From positions 1,922,001 through 1,986,000 of the forward strand of contig NADL03000620.1 of assembly GCA_002205965.3 (NCBI GenBank): 64,000 nt of DNA, in the 5' to 3' direction. This stretch comes from Kappaphycus alvarezii (lineage: Eukaryota; Rhodophyta; Florideophyceae; Gigartinales; Solieriaceae). Positions 1-10,585 of this stretch are shown here, piece after piece; position 1 is the first letter of the stretch; every line of letters starts with the position of its first letter. The notes under the pieces are model-generated. The model was not told the DNA's origin. It ran no database searches and worked only from the letters and a program-made list of their open reading frames with translations. A program made the position numbers and the translations under genes.

Positions 1-640
1 GGTGTACAGGTGTCATCCAGATGCCGCTATCCCACAATCATAATTTTGAAAATCACCGAAGCACGCGGTCAGACCGAGCAACAATAATTGCTAAATGTAG
101 TATCACTCGTTCTCAAGACGTTTTCCACAATGATAGGACAATATGCTCAATGGTGCCTTCGTATGTCTCCGTGTTTGGCACTCAAACTCCCCCCTCTCGA
201 CATTCTTTTCGCCCTTCGTGATCCTCCCTATTTCCACTGTAACTTTTCAATAGCCTTTCCGTTCTTCCCCACTCACTCTGCGCATCATCGAATTGGTCAC
301 GCTCTTTCTTCAGCAACTCTGTCCGATCTGTTTTGGCAGCTAGACAGGACTTTCTCCCAATCTCACTGTGTAGATCCAATAGTGCCAAGTTATCGCGTTC
401 TCAATGCTTCGATGGAACCCAGAACGGCGATAAGGAGAAGGAGGGATGCAAGCTACACATGGATGGACTACTTGAACCGAGGGCAAAACACCGACCAGTT
501 CTTCGAGGATCCTGCACATATTCTTCGACGAACCTGCACATATTCTGCGACCGGGAACTGAAGCAGCGGAAACTGAGGCTCCCATTTCTGGAAAAGTTAA
601 GAGATCCTGCATTGTTCCTTCTGACGCTGATGCTGGATTG
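1..640. other. Unassigned stretch upstream of the Tnp2-like fragment
   Basis: No convincing gene is visible here. Short overlapping ORFs occur on both strands, but none has a recognisable domain. An imperfect 22-bp tandem unit containing CCTGCACATATTC lies at 511-551. The stretch may be the decayed N-terminal or 5' part of the DNA transposon that follows, but nothing in it proves this. Confidence 0.3.
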
Positions 641-2735
641 GGAGTATTGCACTTATCTGAACCAGAGCCTGAATCAGGGAACCAGAGCAAATCGTCATGG
701 ATTTCAGAGATAAAGGAGAATAACCTATGTATTTTGAGTTACGAAGAACAAAATCCATCGGCGTACGCCACAACTGAAGAACAACTTGGAGAAGGGGATC
801 ATGTTTGTCGAGGAAAAGGAGTCTCAGATGATTTTGATGAATTTGGAAATTTGCAAGCTGACTGCGTTGAGGGTGAAGAGGACGAAAGGATAAGCAGAGC
901 CGACCAGGAAGATATGCCGCTGGAAGATGATGACGACATCATAGGCACTAATATATTAATGGGACGCCTTACGGTGAACGCGGCGGAAGAAGAAAGACAG
1001 AATTCGTTGAGAAGTTGAATGAATCACACTATTGATACCATTCAGTGTGATGAACGGGGTAAGATATGTGTCTACATATATATCGGCAGGACTGATACTG
1101 TGAAGGAACCTTCGAAATCCGATCGTTGCCATAATTTGTTGAAATTACTCTGAAAGCATGCCTCCTCTCTTATGTCTTGGAAGCGATTATTCTCTGCTAC
1201 CGTCGTATGTGGTATTTTACGTTAAGCTGGAGAAAAATACGAAGTTTTGCGACGATTTGCACGTTCCTTAACGAAATTAAATGTCAATTTCGTGTTGCCT
1301 GCCTACTCTGCAGTCCGAACGGAAATGATCTCCCGTTTGGTTCAACATTGTTTCCCGGAAAGTTCAGTTTACGAGTTCAATATGAACCCCAAACATGTTC
1401 CTGTAAATTCTAGCAATTCACTGTCACGGTCAGGAAAACGTATTGCTGCAGATGTAGTTGTGATTATGCCAAGACCTGGGCGAAATTGGATGTACGCCTC
1501 TTGCCGTTCTATAATGCGATGTTTGGTGATGCCAGTGGAAGAGAATCATACGGTACACCTGTACAGGTAAACAACGAAAAGGAAAGGATAGTGAGTGTTC
1601 CATTGAGACTGCACCAATTGTTCGAAACAGATGTCACGTTTTGGACCCTACGGCTTCTTCCTTGGTGAGGTCTCGAAAAAGAATGGTTAGAGCATACCTT
1701 AGGGCTTAGTTGCAGTTAGATCTAGGCAATTTTTCGTCCAAGATGGAGCGTGTAAACACAAAACATTTCGGGTGCAGAGTAATTGAGGGGAATTTTGATT
1801 CATTGGACAAATATTTATTTGCATTAAAGGGGAGATCTCAGCGTTGTAGATTGTTGGAGCGGAAGGGAAGCGAGAGTATATTGGGAAGAGAGCAATGAGG
1901 TGATTTCAGGGTATCGAAAGAGAAATCTTCAAGCTGCTCAATGTCGGATCTTCGCCGCATAATATTGATGCGTTAAATACTACTGTAAAGAAACGAAGAA
2001 GAAATGGTGGAAGTGCCTCTTCCAGGCACATTCGTTCTGAGAGTGTAGTTGATCACGTAATTACTGGAGACATCTGTGTATTTCTTAAGCCGTCAAGGGT
2101 GGAAACGCTAAATACTTCAAGAGGACTATATTACTGCGTGACAGTTTGCAGATTTTGGAAACATGATGATGTTGTGGCTTCACAAAGGCTCCCTTGGCTT
2201 TGTTTGAGACTTTCCAATCTAATTAACAGTGATCGTGCTGTAGAGTGGTTTCTCGACTCGAAAGGGTGCCAAGATGTTGTTTCCGTACCCTGTATGGTCG
2301 AAGAAGGTAATCCAAACCAGCCTGCCTCACACTCAAATCGCACCGATAAGGGCTTCTTGGAGGACTCCACTCCCTAGGTTGTTCTCCGAGTAATCCTGTA
2401 GCGCGATGATTTCCGTCCGAACAAGTCTCCGGTTCAGAAAGGATCAGCTGGTGAATAGTGCATTGTTCACTTGAATTTGCCCCCGAACTGGAGAAATAAA
2501 AAGGCTTCCGTACGGATTATATCTTTAAAACCTCCAGAAATATCTACAAATGAGGTTTTTCTGTCAATAATACCAGATACTGTTGCCGCAACAATGTTCG
2601 GCATTGTCTCATACGATCCAAGTGGCACAAAAATCAAAATATTATTGGACTTTTCGATTCGTTGGTGATCATCCGGGTGGTAGATCTTTATTTGTCGTAC
2701 AATGTCGCACAGAGGCGTGCGGAGGGTATTCATAA
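640..2735 (+). mobile_element. Decayed Tnp2-like (CACTA-type) DNA transposase, 5' part
   Basis: Several + strand reading frames look like pieces of one transposase. An acidic segment at 638-1018 contains a run of Glu and Asp. A segment at 1247-1570 resembles the zinc-binding lead-in of Tnp2 proteins and is followed at about 1590-1640 by a VPLRLHQLFE-like stretch. At 2471-2668 a frame reads NLPPNWRNKK and later GIVSYDPSGTKIKI, which matches the order and spacing of the Tnp2 signature (N-L-P-P-x-x-R-x-K, then G-V-x-x-Y-D). The frames change several times and carry stops, so this copy is dead. The domain match is from memory of the family (Transposase_21/Tnp2). Terminal inverted repeats were not found. 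The right end is cut by the LINE fragment that begins near 2736. Confidence 0.45.
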
Positions 2736-3702
2736 ATTAACTACGGATGCGGGCGGCGGGTAGAAACTTGTCGCGCCTGCATTATTTGGAGACTAAATGC
2801 AAAACGGGTAACGAAGTCGCGGAGCTCCTGTTGAGGGGAGGAACCGCGACGGGAAGCAGCGAAGGAAGCAAGGCGGCGGAAAAAAGCCTTACCGTCGTCG
2901 CCCAAGGCGCCATAGATATCAATCCCGACGGGGGAGAGGAGGATATCGTTTCGGTTGCAGTAAGTGCCGTAATGACGATGTTTCTCGCGCTCTGCGAGTG
3001 TCGCGGCGGCGCCGGCAGTAACCGTACTTGGCGAAATGTGGCGGCGTGCGGAGGGGTGGGCAACAGTAACGTCGACGGCTATATCGGTACTGTGAAGCCC
3101 GTATGCAGCGGGTATGTAAATATCCATTCGTAGCACGGGGGACTCCGAATGCCCAGATGAGTCGGGAACCTGGTGGAGGAGCGGATGTTCGACGAGGGCG
3201 ACGATCCCAACTTCCTTGCAGTAGCGGGCAAGAACGTTGCGGAGGATGTGGTGACGACGAGTCATTCCGTCTTCGTATTTGCAGGTCAACGCGTGTTGAC
3301 CACTTGGATCTAAGACGGGTGCGATGTCGGCCGAGCGGCGGGAGCAGACCGGACAGCGAGTAGATCCAGGGAATAGCGCGATGCCGAGACGTAGAGCCAG
3401 AGCGACTTTCCAGGCGGAAGAGGACATGTACGTACCGCGGTGGGGGTGAGGAAGCGAAGAGAAAACAGTCGATGCGGAGGATGTGCGCACGGAGAGGAGC
3501 CGTGCTCGGTCGTGGGCTGCCGCGGACGAGAACAAGCTATCGGACTTCGATAGCATGAGTTCAGTTGTGATCGCAGACTGGAGCCTTTCGCCGGGGACCG
3601 GCGATGAACAACGCTCGAAAAGAGCCGTAGCTGTAAGCGACGAAGACAGCTGCGGGTGGCGGGAGGATAAGAGCGAGATGGCAGATCATCCTGCAGCTTC
3701 AA
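2736..3702 (-). mobile_element. 5'-truncated LINE (restriction-like-endonuclease type), minus strand
   Basis: The minus strand holds the C-terminal end of a non-LTR retrotransposon protein: the open 271-codon frame listed separately plus upstream coding-like sequence to about 3700. No reverse transcriptase motif remains, so this is the usual 5' truncation. The stop codon at the left edge is followed almost at once by AT-rich sequence, so the 3' untranslated part is very short or lost. It sits between two Tnp2-like fragments and probably inserted into one of them. No clear target-site duplication was seen. GC content is much higher than in the flanks. Confidence 0.65.
2741..3556 (-). CDS. LINE C-terminal CCHC zinc motif and restriction-like endonuclease domain
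   Basis: This 271-codon frame has no internal stop. Residues 68-71 read CPVC, followed by H88, C92 and then RRHH at 100-103. This is the Cys-Cys-His-Cys arrangement that precedes the endonuclease in R2-like LINEs. RMDIYI at 143-148 and DVTV at 162-165 fit the R/K-x-D ... D-V-T-V endonuclease core, and AEREKHRHY at 188-196 supplies the usual conserved Lys and Tyr region. In the parent element this domain would nick target DNA for target-primed reverse transcription. The ATG shown is arbitrary, because the protein originally continued upstream into a reverse transcriptase. The frame may be open by chance of recent insertion; expression is not implied. Confidence 0.65.
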   Translation of the reverse strand: MLSKSDSLFSSAAAHDRARLLSVRTSSASTVFSSLPHPHRGTYMSSSAWKVALALRLGIALFPGSTRCPVCSRRSADIAPVLDPSGQHALTCKYEDGMTRRHHILRNVLARYCKEVGIVALVEHPLLHQVPDSSGHSESPVLRMDIYIPAAYGLHSTDIAVDVTVAHPSARRHISPSTVTAGAAATLAEREKHRHYGTYCNRNDILLSPVGIDIYGALGDDGKAFFRRLASFAASRRGSSPQQELRDFVTRFAFSLQIMQARQVSTRRPHP

Positions 3703-4690
3703 ATTCCCTAGATATACCAGAATATAACGCTAACTCCCCCTGCACACTTCGTTCCTTCGTTAAGTCTACCCAGGCAGCATCCAGTCGCTACGGATATGAT
3801 TTCCAAATCAATGCGGAGTTCCTCGATCATTCTCGGTGCGGAGAAAGACATGAAGCGTTGCGGGGAGCAGGTTTGCCGGATCGGGATTCTCAGCGTCTGG
3901 GAATGTCAAATACAAGTGATTTACAAGATAACCGTTGCCCACTTGTCACATTGCAGAACTGCTTGCCGAAAATGATTTCCCATATTACCGCCACACAGAG
4001 GGAGGAGAAGTGATAACTGGTGAGTTCGACGCGTACCAGTCAAATGTTGTTGCACCAGATCACCTGCTGACAGGTTTAGCAAAAAGTATTCTTAACTAAT
4101 TTTTCGAGGCTATATCGGATAGTGACTAACTTCATCAGTGGACTTGGCTATACACACAGCACTACGCAATAATGGGCTAGTAGGGCAGTCCTCTGTGTAC
4201 AATCACAGTGCAAAAACTCTTCACAGTATGAGTTTGTCCACCATGTGCTGCGTACTATTGGTCTCAGTTCCTATCTTTGAGCCAATGATTTCTACTGAAC
4301 TTGCATCTCTCTTTGATCACCCATATTCTCTACAATGTCTAATAGCATTGAAATTTTGGTGGCCTATGTTGGTTGTAGACTCGATTGAAAACATGGAGTA
4401 TGTTCGAATTGGTGAGCAGTATCTTCACGATTTGCAAGTACCTACTAGGGAATACGTGCGAAAAGTTGACAAGATGTGCAGGGAGCACGATTCCAGAAAA
4501 ATGGCGGGCGTCTCAGTGAGAGAACTTGACAAACCCAATCTTCACCGCCTTCTCGAATTGTACCATCACACCCTCCCTGCGTATGGACACGCGAGGCATT
4601 TTACGGATCTCATCTTTGAGAGTGCACAACAGCCTTTGAATCGCAGCATAGTACGGAGTAATCACAAGTGGGCCCACCGAAGCTCTTGAA
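3676..4690 (+). mobile_element. Decayed Tnp2-like DNA transposase, 3' part
   Basis: The frame at 3483-4013 contains a DHPAASNSL-type box near 3680, which corresponds to the D-x-P-A box that follows the NLPP signature in Tnp2 proteins. Near 4060 another frame reads DHLLTGLAKS. The longest open piece, 4138-4689 (183 codons), contains KPNLHRLLELYHHTLPAYGHA, the type of P-N-x-H-x-L-L-E-L ... G-H-A block seen in the later part of Tnp2-like transposases. The domain order is therefore correct, but the pieces lie in different frames with stops between. The left Tnp2 fragment (ending 2735) already contains its own DHPGG box. The two fragments may thus be separate copies rather than one copy split by the LINE. 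The element is cut at about 4670 by the next element. Confidence 0.5.
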
Positions 4691-7600
4691 TCAGGCAAAA
4701 CGGAGGCTATTCTTCTACAGAAATATCTCCGTGAAGACGACTACCCCTACTCTTCGGAACTGTATCGTTCAACCAAACAGAAATTCGCTGAGCTCCGCTC
4801 TCAAGCATACGCCAAGGAGTTCAATAAGCAGCAAGCTGCTTCGGGAGGACGCAGGCAGGGCCGCGGACAAGGAAGTTCTGAGCAGAATCCCTTGCAAGTA
4901 AAACGGTTGCTGTCGCACCTTTTTCTTTTGGTATGTCGCACGTCCTCTGGCACAATACCAAATGTGCCGCTCCCTTTTGGTCCAATACCTTCATGCCTCC
5001 GAATTCCTACTCCGAGCCCTCCGCTACGGGGTGTACGAGGCTCCCATCAAAAATCTCTTCACCATACTCAATTCTCTCTCCCTCAAATATATTGCCCCAG
5101 AAGACAGGGACATCTTCGACTCTCCATTGCCGACGCTCTGCATCGGAGAACTACGAAGAAATTTCACAGACACCGCACGAAGGCTACACCGCGAGGGTTA
5201 CCCAATATCCAACGCGTTTGCAGCCGTCTCAGGAGACAAGCAGCGGCTGGTTGTCAACCTATTCTCGACAATCGCTGTTCCGAGACATGCCGGTGAAGAT
5301 GGAAACTCTCGAAGGGTTCGCTCTGGAACTCAAACAAGCGGATCACATGTTCCTTTCGACATCGCCAAAGGATATCATCATTTCCGCCTCCACCCAAAGA
5401 TACGGAATTGGTTTCTATTCAAGGTACACAATCGATACTTCCGATTTATGCCCTCCTTTCGGCTGGAAGCTTTCCCCGCCTACTTCGTCAAGTTTATGCG
5501 CCCTATGGTTCGTTACATACGCCACCATCTCCGACTACGCATCCCCCTTACATTGACGACTTTCATCGCTGTAAGGAGTCGTCCCAACTACGAAGGCCAA
5601 GCAACAAATCGACCTGTTGCTACAGGCCTATGGGCTGTCGCGGAAAGAAGAAAGGAAATTGGAATGTAACTCGCAGTATCGAGCACTTAAGATTCGTTAT
5701 CGATACCTCTCGAATGGTTTATGGAATTACGACTCGACGGATGGACAAACTGCGCGGTATTGCCCAGCAGCTGTTGCGCCAAGGCCGCCGAAACAAAGTC
5801 TAGTCAACGTCCAGCTTCTACACCAATACACCGGGATAGCGATTTCATGCTCGTTCGCTATGCCGCTCGCCCGGTTCTACACCCGGTCACTGTACGACTC
5901 CATGCAGAATCGCCCAACGAAGTCAGGGAAACGGGTTCGACTGCTCCACGCTGGAATGAGAGACCTCAAGTTCTGGCGGGATCTCGTCAAGCACCCACCC
6001 GAACGGCAAATGTCCACTCCATCCCTACCATGGCTCTCCACTCCGACGTGTCCACATTGATCGGTCAGTGGGGTACTCTGGGTCGGATTCGACCAGGGGC
6101 TCAAGGGACTTGGGAAGCACGGGGACTGTGGGACCCGGTACTGCGTGTGAAACAATCAAGTTCCTGGAATTACGCGCGTTACGGACAACATTTGGTCCTT
6201 CGCAACGATGTACGCTCAGGGACACATCTCAAAATCTGGGAGACAACCAAGCGGTCGTGTCAATCTTGAATGCCATGACCACCAAATCCAGACCTTCATG
6301 CAAGAGCTCCGAGTACTACACTGCTCGCTGGACCTACTTGGAATCTCAATAGAGTCTCATTATCTCCCCTCCGCCGTGAATTAATTTGCAGACAGGTTAT
6401 ACCGGCTCCACACGATCGATGATTGGAGAATCAACACGAAGGCAATCCAACCCCTTCTCGAATCGTTTCCACCAACCATCGATCGTTTCGCCGGCAACAC
6501 CAACAAGGTATGCAGCCGATTCAAAGCTAATTTGCATCTCCTGGTCCCTCGGGATCAACGCACTCAGCAGGATTGGAGCACGGACATGAATTTCTGGAAT
6601 CCGCCGCTCAAGCTACTGCCACTCGTCGTCAAGAAAATCTGTCACGAACAGGCCAAGGGATTCTCGTCACACCGTACTGGCCCACGCACCAATGGTTTAC
6701 TCGCTTGCTCCACATGGCACAACCGCGGGTTTTCGACGCAGAAGACCTTTACCTACCTCCAGTTTGGGCCCCGCCGCAAATGCCGTCGCCACCGTGGAAC
6801 TCGCCGTGTGGAAAATTTAGCTGACAAAGCGGCCTCGCTGCCGCTGGCTGTCACGTTACAACAATCGTGCTGGCTGCAGCAGGCATGGGTCATACTTCAG
6901 GAGGTACTACGATGCATAGTTGATGCACAAGGCTAGAGCTCCGAACACGTGGCGTCGAACGAAATCTCGTGGAAGAAATGGATGCAATTCTGCTCGGACA
7001 AAATTGACCACTCGAGGGGTCAGAAAGTTCTTTACTTCGATACCTTGGCTGGTCGTTCAATCAAGATAAGTCAGTGCTTCGTCAGTCCGTAACTACATTT
7101 CCAACTTCGTTCCGCACACTCACGCATCGGCCGGACTTTGACCTATACCTTTAATCCAACTATCTCCGCATATCAACAAGCAGACCGGGAACGGAAATTG
7201 ATCCATGATCCGATACTGGCCTCCAAACGTCGCGCACTACCCAGCTCCGTGGCTCGCCAAGTGTTTACAGCTGCGCTTGCCATAACCATAAGATATTTCT
7301 CCGAAATGCAACTGCTGTATTGGTCAGCTATTTGTTCTTCGAACGAGGTGAAGCTGGTGTGTCGTTGCTCTCAGCAATATTTCATTGTCTCAAATTACGT
7401 CGATATAGCTATCGCATTACGGAAGAATCAGCAACGAGTGGCTCACTCCCTCTCGTATCGTCGGAATCCAAATTTAGAGACGAGTTCGATCGGTCTCGTT
7501 GCGCGATATGACGCTATTCGCAGAAAAACCGCACAACCAGCCTATTAATTGGGCCATCCCTGGGACTAAACTGTCTACAAGTGCCAGAACAATTACAGTT

Positions 7601-8220
7601 TGGCTCCGCTTATGCTTAGAAGAACTCAAAGTGGCTCCTCCACCTCAAGTATCATGGTCCTCGCACTCGCTGCGCATAGATGCGGCCTCGGAATGTGCTG
7701 CTATTGGTGTTCAAGAGTACAGGATTTTGATTTGGGGTGATTGACGGCCAGCCGCACGTTCCGAGAATCTTATTTGGATGGTCGTGTTTTACAAACGGAG
7801 GATTCGCTCTTTTTCTTCGGTCACTTGTTGTAACCTCACTCTCGAATGCTCCTACGGTCCTTTGGTTTTCTCAATTGTTTAATTCGGTGGAATGATTGGA
7901 AAATGATGGGTGAATATGATAAAGGGGCTTCGACGTGGCTGTGATCCACAACTGGAAGCAAGTCACGCTGTCACGTCTGCATCTCGGCGCATTTGCATCG
8001 CAGGACTGTAAGCCACTCGAGATATGGCCACGTTGGCAGCTTACCGTCGCTCAAGGACTTGATGTGCGATCAGAACCGTCGAACGGTCTATATAACCGAC
8101 AACTTGGAAACCTTTGGCACAACTTCTGGTCCCTCAAGTCGTCGCTTGTTCTCCCGCCTCCCTCCCTCCACTCATCCTTCATGGCCCAATCACAAGCCGT
8201 CTTTTGTTCTTGATTTATTT
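4668..8220 (+). mobile_element. Fossil tyrosine-recombinase retrotransposon (DIRS-order), truncated
   Basis: Recognisable parts follow in order on +: the C-terminal end of a Gag-like protein (about 4670-4900), a reverse transcriptase region (about 5200-5720), an RNase H region (about 6030-6350), the extra domain that follows RNase H in DIRS-type elements (about 6380-6820), and a tyrosine recombinase-like region (about 7000-7740) with a recognisable H-x-x-R box near its end. This order, and a recombinase instead of an integrase, point to the DIRS/Ngaro/PAT group. The copy is broken, with more than ten interruptions, and lacks its 5' end. The number of breaks suggests an old insertion. It lies directly against the Tnp2-like fragment at its left. 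Which subgroup it belongs to is not resolved. Confidence 0.72.
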
Positions 8221-8929
8221 ATGATTTATTTTTATGATTCGATTTATGGAATTCTGATGATTCAAGTGTCACGCAAACGCAGCAACCGGTGGAAGTTTTG
8301 ATTTGGTTCTGGTCAGAGGATCAACGCATATGGTCACGGGCGTATGACCGCGCTACTCTCCTTACAACTCTTGCGACGCGAACACACCAAATCTAAAGAG
8401 TTTACCCAAGCGTACGCATGATGGAACGAATGGAACGGACAAGGATTTCAGCGTCTGGGGACACGCCGATCACTCATCCAATTCCACCATTCCATTACTC
8501 CCGGTCATTATCTCGGTCCTGGCAACTCACCTGCCCTTTCTGGAACATCCTCTCCCCTTCGTGTGCCTCCCCAGGCCGGCCATTGCTGGCAGCGTACGTC
8601 CACTCAAGACAAGTAAGGTTGGCACCAAAAGGAAGCTGTCACACTACACCCCTTTGGGGTACCATCCCCGGAAGAAGCGCCCAGCACCCATTAGCCGCTG
8701 TACAGCAGCATCCGGAGATTCGAACGATCAAGCATTTTTAACCCTGCCATTACCAGTTCTGTCTCGAGCACACGTCCAACACAAAGGTTCAAGTCAATCC
8801 AAACTACTGGAGCAAGTAAGCTGCATAAGTTATCCCTGATTGCTGTAATGGGTACTCATTTAGTTTTCCCTGTTTCTGTTAGCTATTTGCTTTGATAACA
8901 TGTTATATGTTTCTCAATTGTTTAATTCG
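7867..8929 (+). repeat. 20-bp direct repeat (7867-7886 and 8910-8929), possible terminal repeat of the fossil
   Basis: The same 20 bases, TTTCTCAATTGTTTAATTCG, occur at 7867-7886 and 8910-8929, 1043 bp apart, downstream of the recombinase region. Split direct repeats are known in Ngaro and PAT elements, so this pair could mark terminal structure. It could also be a chance survivor of a longer decayed repeat. Confidence 0.4.
8290..8860 (+). mobile_element. Gag-like fossil fragment
   Basis: Coding-like + strand sequence with charged and Pro-rich segments resembles the N-terminal Gag region of a retroelement and lies just after the tyrosine-recombinase fossil. It may be part of a second copy. 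It is short and broken. The assignment is weak and rests on composition and position. Confidence 0.25.
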
Positions 8930-8998
8930 AATCTGGACTTAGCGTACGTGCATCGGCATATTGACTTGGAAAATTCGTCATCTACAGTTTTCTCTAAA

Positions 8999-9028
8999 TC
9001 AACTTCTTGATGCTAATCAAGAAGTTGA
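8999..9028. repeat. Perfect 13-bp inverted repeat, 4-nt loop
   Basis: TCAACTTCTTGAT at 8999-9011 is followed by GCTA and then its exact reverse complement ATCAAGAAGTTGA at 9016-9028. No T-run follows, so this is not a simple terminator. It lies in unassigned sequence between the recombinase-retroelement debris and LINE C. Confidence 0.8.
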
Positions 9029-9759
9029 GAGGGATATACCTGATGAAGATGTCCGATAACATTCCTAAACGTATGAGAAAATCATTCAGATTGTCTCGCT
9101 CCATTGATGTCCACAGTACAGTGCGTAAGAAACGCCTTTCAGCAGAACCTCTAGCTGTAGCTTTTACGCAGGGATGACGTCCTCGGTGAGGCATGGAAAA
9201 CCACGTCTTTTGTAAAGAGGGCCTATTCTTGTTGTATTAGTTATAAGTCGGCTGGATATACGAACTCACACGCATGTATCAAAAACAAAAAAAAATCCAT
9301 CCCACCCCTGCACCCTCCTACAGAAGTCCCGCCTCTCCTGCTATCCTCCCCTTGGTCCTCGCCCGGATCGGCCCCCTCCGTCGCTTAAATCCCTCTCGGC
9401 ACAGCGCAGAACGCATTGTCCGGCTTTGCCCACGGCAGACCGACGCTAGGAGTCCCCCAAGTTCGTTGAGCAGCCCACCTTGCTGCAGATGTGCAATATG
9501 GCGCGCAATGCGTACCTTACACCAGTCACGCGTTGCAGACGTGCGTGTCCAGCAAGTTCTTGAAAGCCTGTGAAAACTGCACCCAGCACCTAAGTCTCTA
9601 GTTCGAGCTATAGAAGCGAGAGACTTGCCGCACCCGCTGGACTTATTGGGGAGACCGTTTCGACGCGCTGTCCGACACCTGCAGCCAAACTTCGCACCCG
9701 GCCTTGATTGAATATCCCCACGGCTTCTGCAGTAGCTGGCTAACACAATGATTAGCACT

Positions 9760-9819
9760 GAAGCTGCGGTGACGGGCATCTCAATGCCAACGCATCTCAA
9801 TGCCCGTCACCCCAGCTTC
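9760..9819. repeat. 20-bp inverted repeat (one mismatch) in LINE C
   Basis: The 20-base arm at 9760-9779 (GAAGCTGCGGTGACGGGCAT) is the reverse complement of 9800-9819, with one mismatch. The 20-nt loop itself repeats the adjacent CATCTCAATGCC word. The structure lies inside coding sequence of a LINE, where no such hairpin is expected. Confidence 0.85.
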
Positions 9820-10529
9820 ATCAATGGCTGTTGTCACGAGATTAGACCATGGGGAACTCCCAGACGAAACAAGCATCTTATCTCCTCTGCGACGCTGCTG
9901 CCCATCCAACCATGGCCAGATAAAATCCGTCCCATTGCAATAGGGATGGCCTTGCATCGACTACTGACAAGGGTGTCCCTACCCCAGGCGCTGGGAGACA
10001 CGGGGGAATACTTTGCCCCGCTGCAGGTTGTCACCGGAGTGCTCTGTGGACTTGATTCCATTGTGCACGAAGTCTGGAGACTGGTTGTCAGTAAAGGCGA
10101 GGAGGACGACGCACTCATCTTAGTAAATGTGCATAACGCGATCAACTACAGACAAAGCATGATTGGCCTCCTGTCTACCAAAGTGCCGTCGTTATGTCGC
10201 TTTCTGAACATGGTGTGCACTCGTTAGATACTGTCGCTATTCTTACCTGCGGCATCCATACAAGACATCCGCAGCTAAGAAGGGATGGAACAAGGGGATC
10301 CAGCAAGAATGTTGATGCGTTCCCCAGTAATGCATCCACTGGCGACGGAAATTGCAGAGAAGACACAACTTTATTTACATAGATGGTATGCGGACGACTG
10401 CACCCTCATAGACACACACTCCGAGCTCGACAAGGCAGTCGAGATCCTTTATTCTAAAGTACGCGATCACTGCTTGTGCTTTAAAACGGCGAAGACGCAC
10501 CTATTCCGGCCTCGCCAGCTTGTCACTCG

Positions 10530-10585
10530 AACAAGGCTAATATTGCACCGCTTCCCAAGGGAAACGGTGCAATATTAGCCTTGTT
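10530..10585. repeat. Perfect 21-bp inverted repeat in LINE C
   Basis: The 21-base arm at 10530-10550 is matched exactly, as reverse complement, by 10565-10585, with a 14-nt loop (CTTCCCAAGGGAAA). It falls between the YADD box and the LLGAPIGS box of the reverse transcriptase, and the reading frame changes across it. This looks like an inverted duplication created after insertion. Confidence 0.9.

Noticed and set aside
1-1567. Terminal inverted repeat suggested by GTGTACAGGTGT at 2 and ACACCTGTACAGG at 1555
   Set aside because: The shared core is short and partly palindromic in itself, and the two sites do not bracket a coherent element.
9318-9800. 160-codon minus-strand ORF
   Set aside because: It is antisense to LINE C with Arg/Ser-rich composition and no recognised domain.
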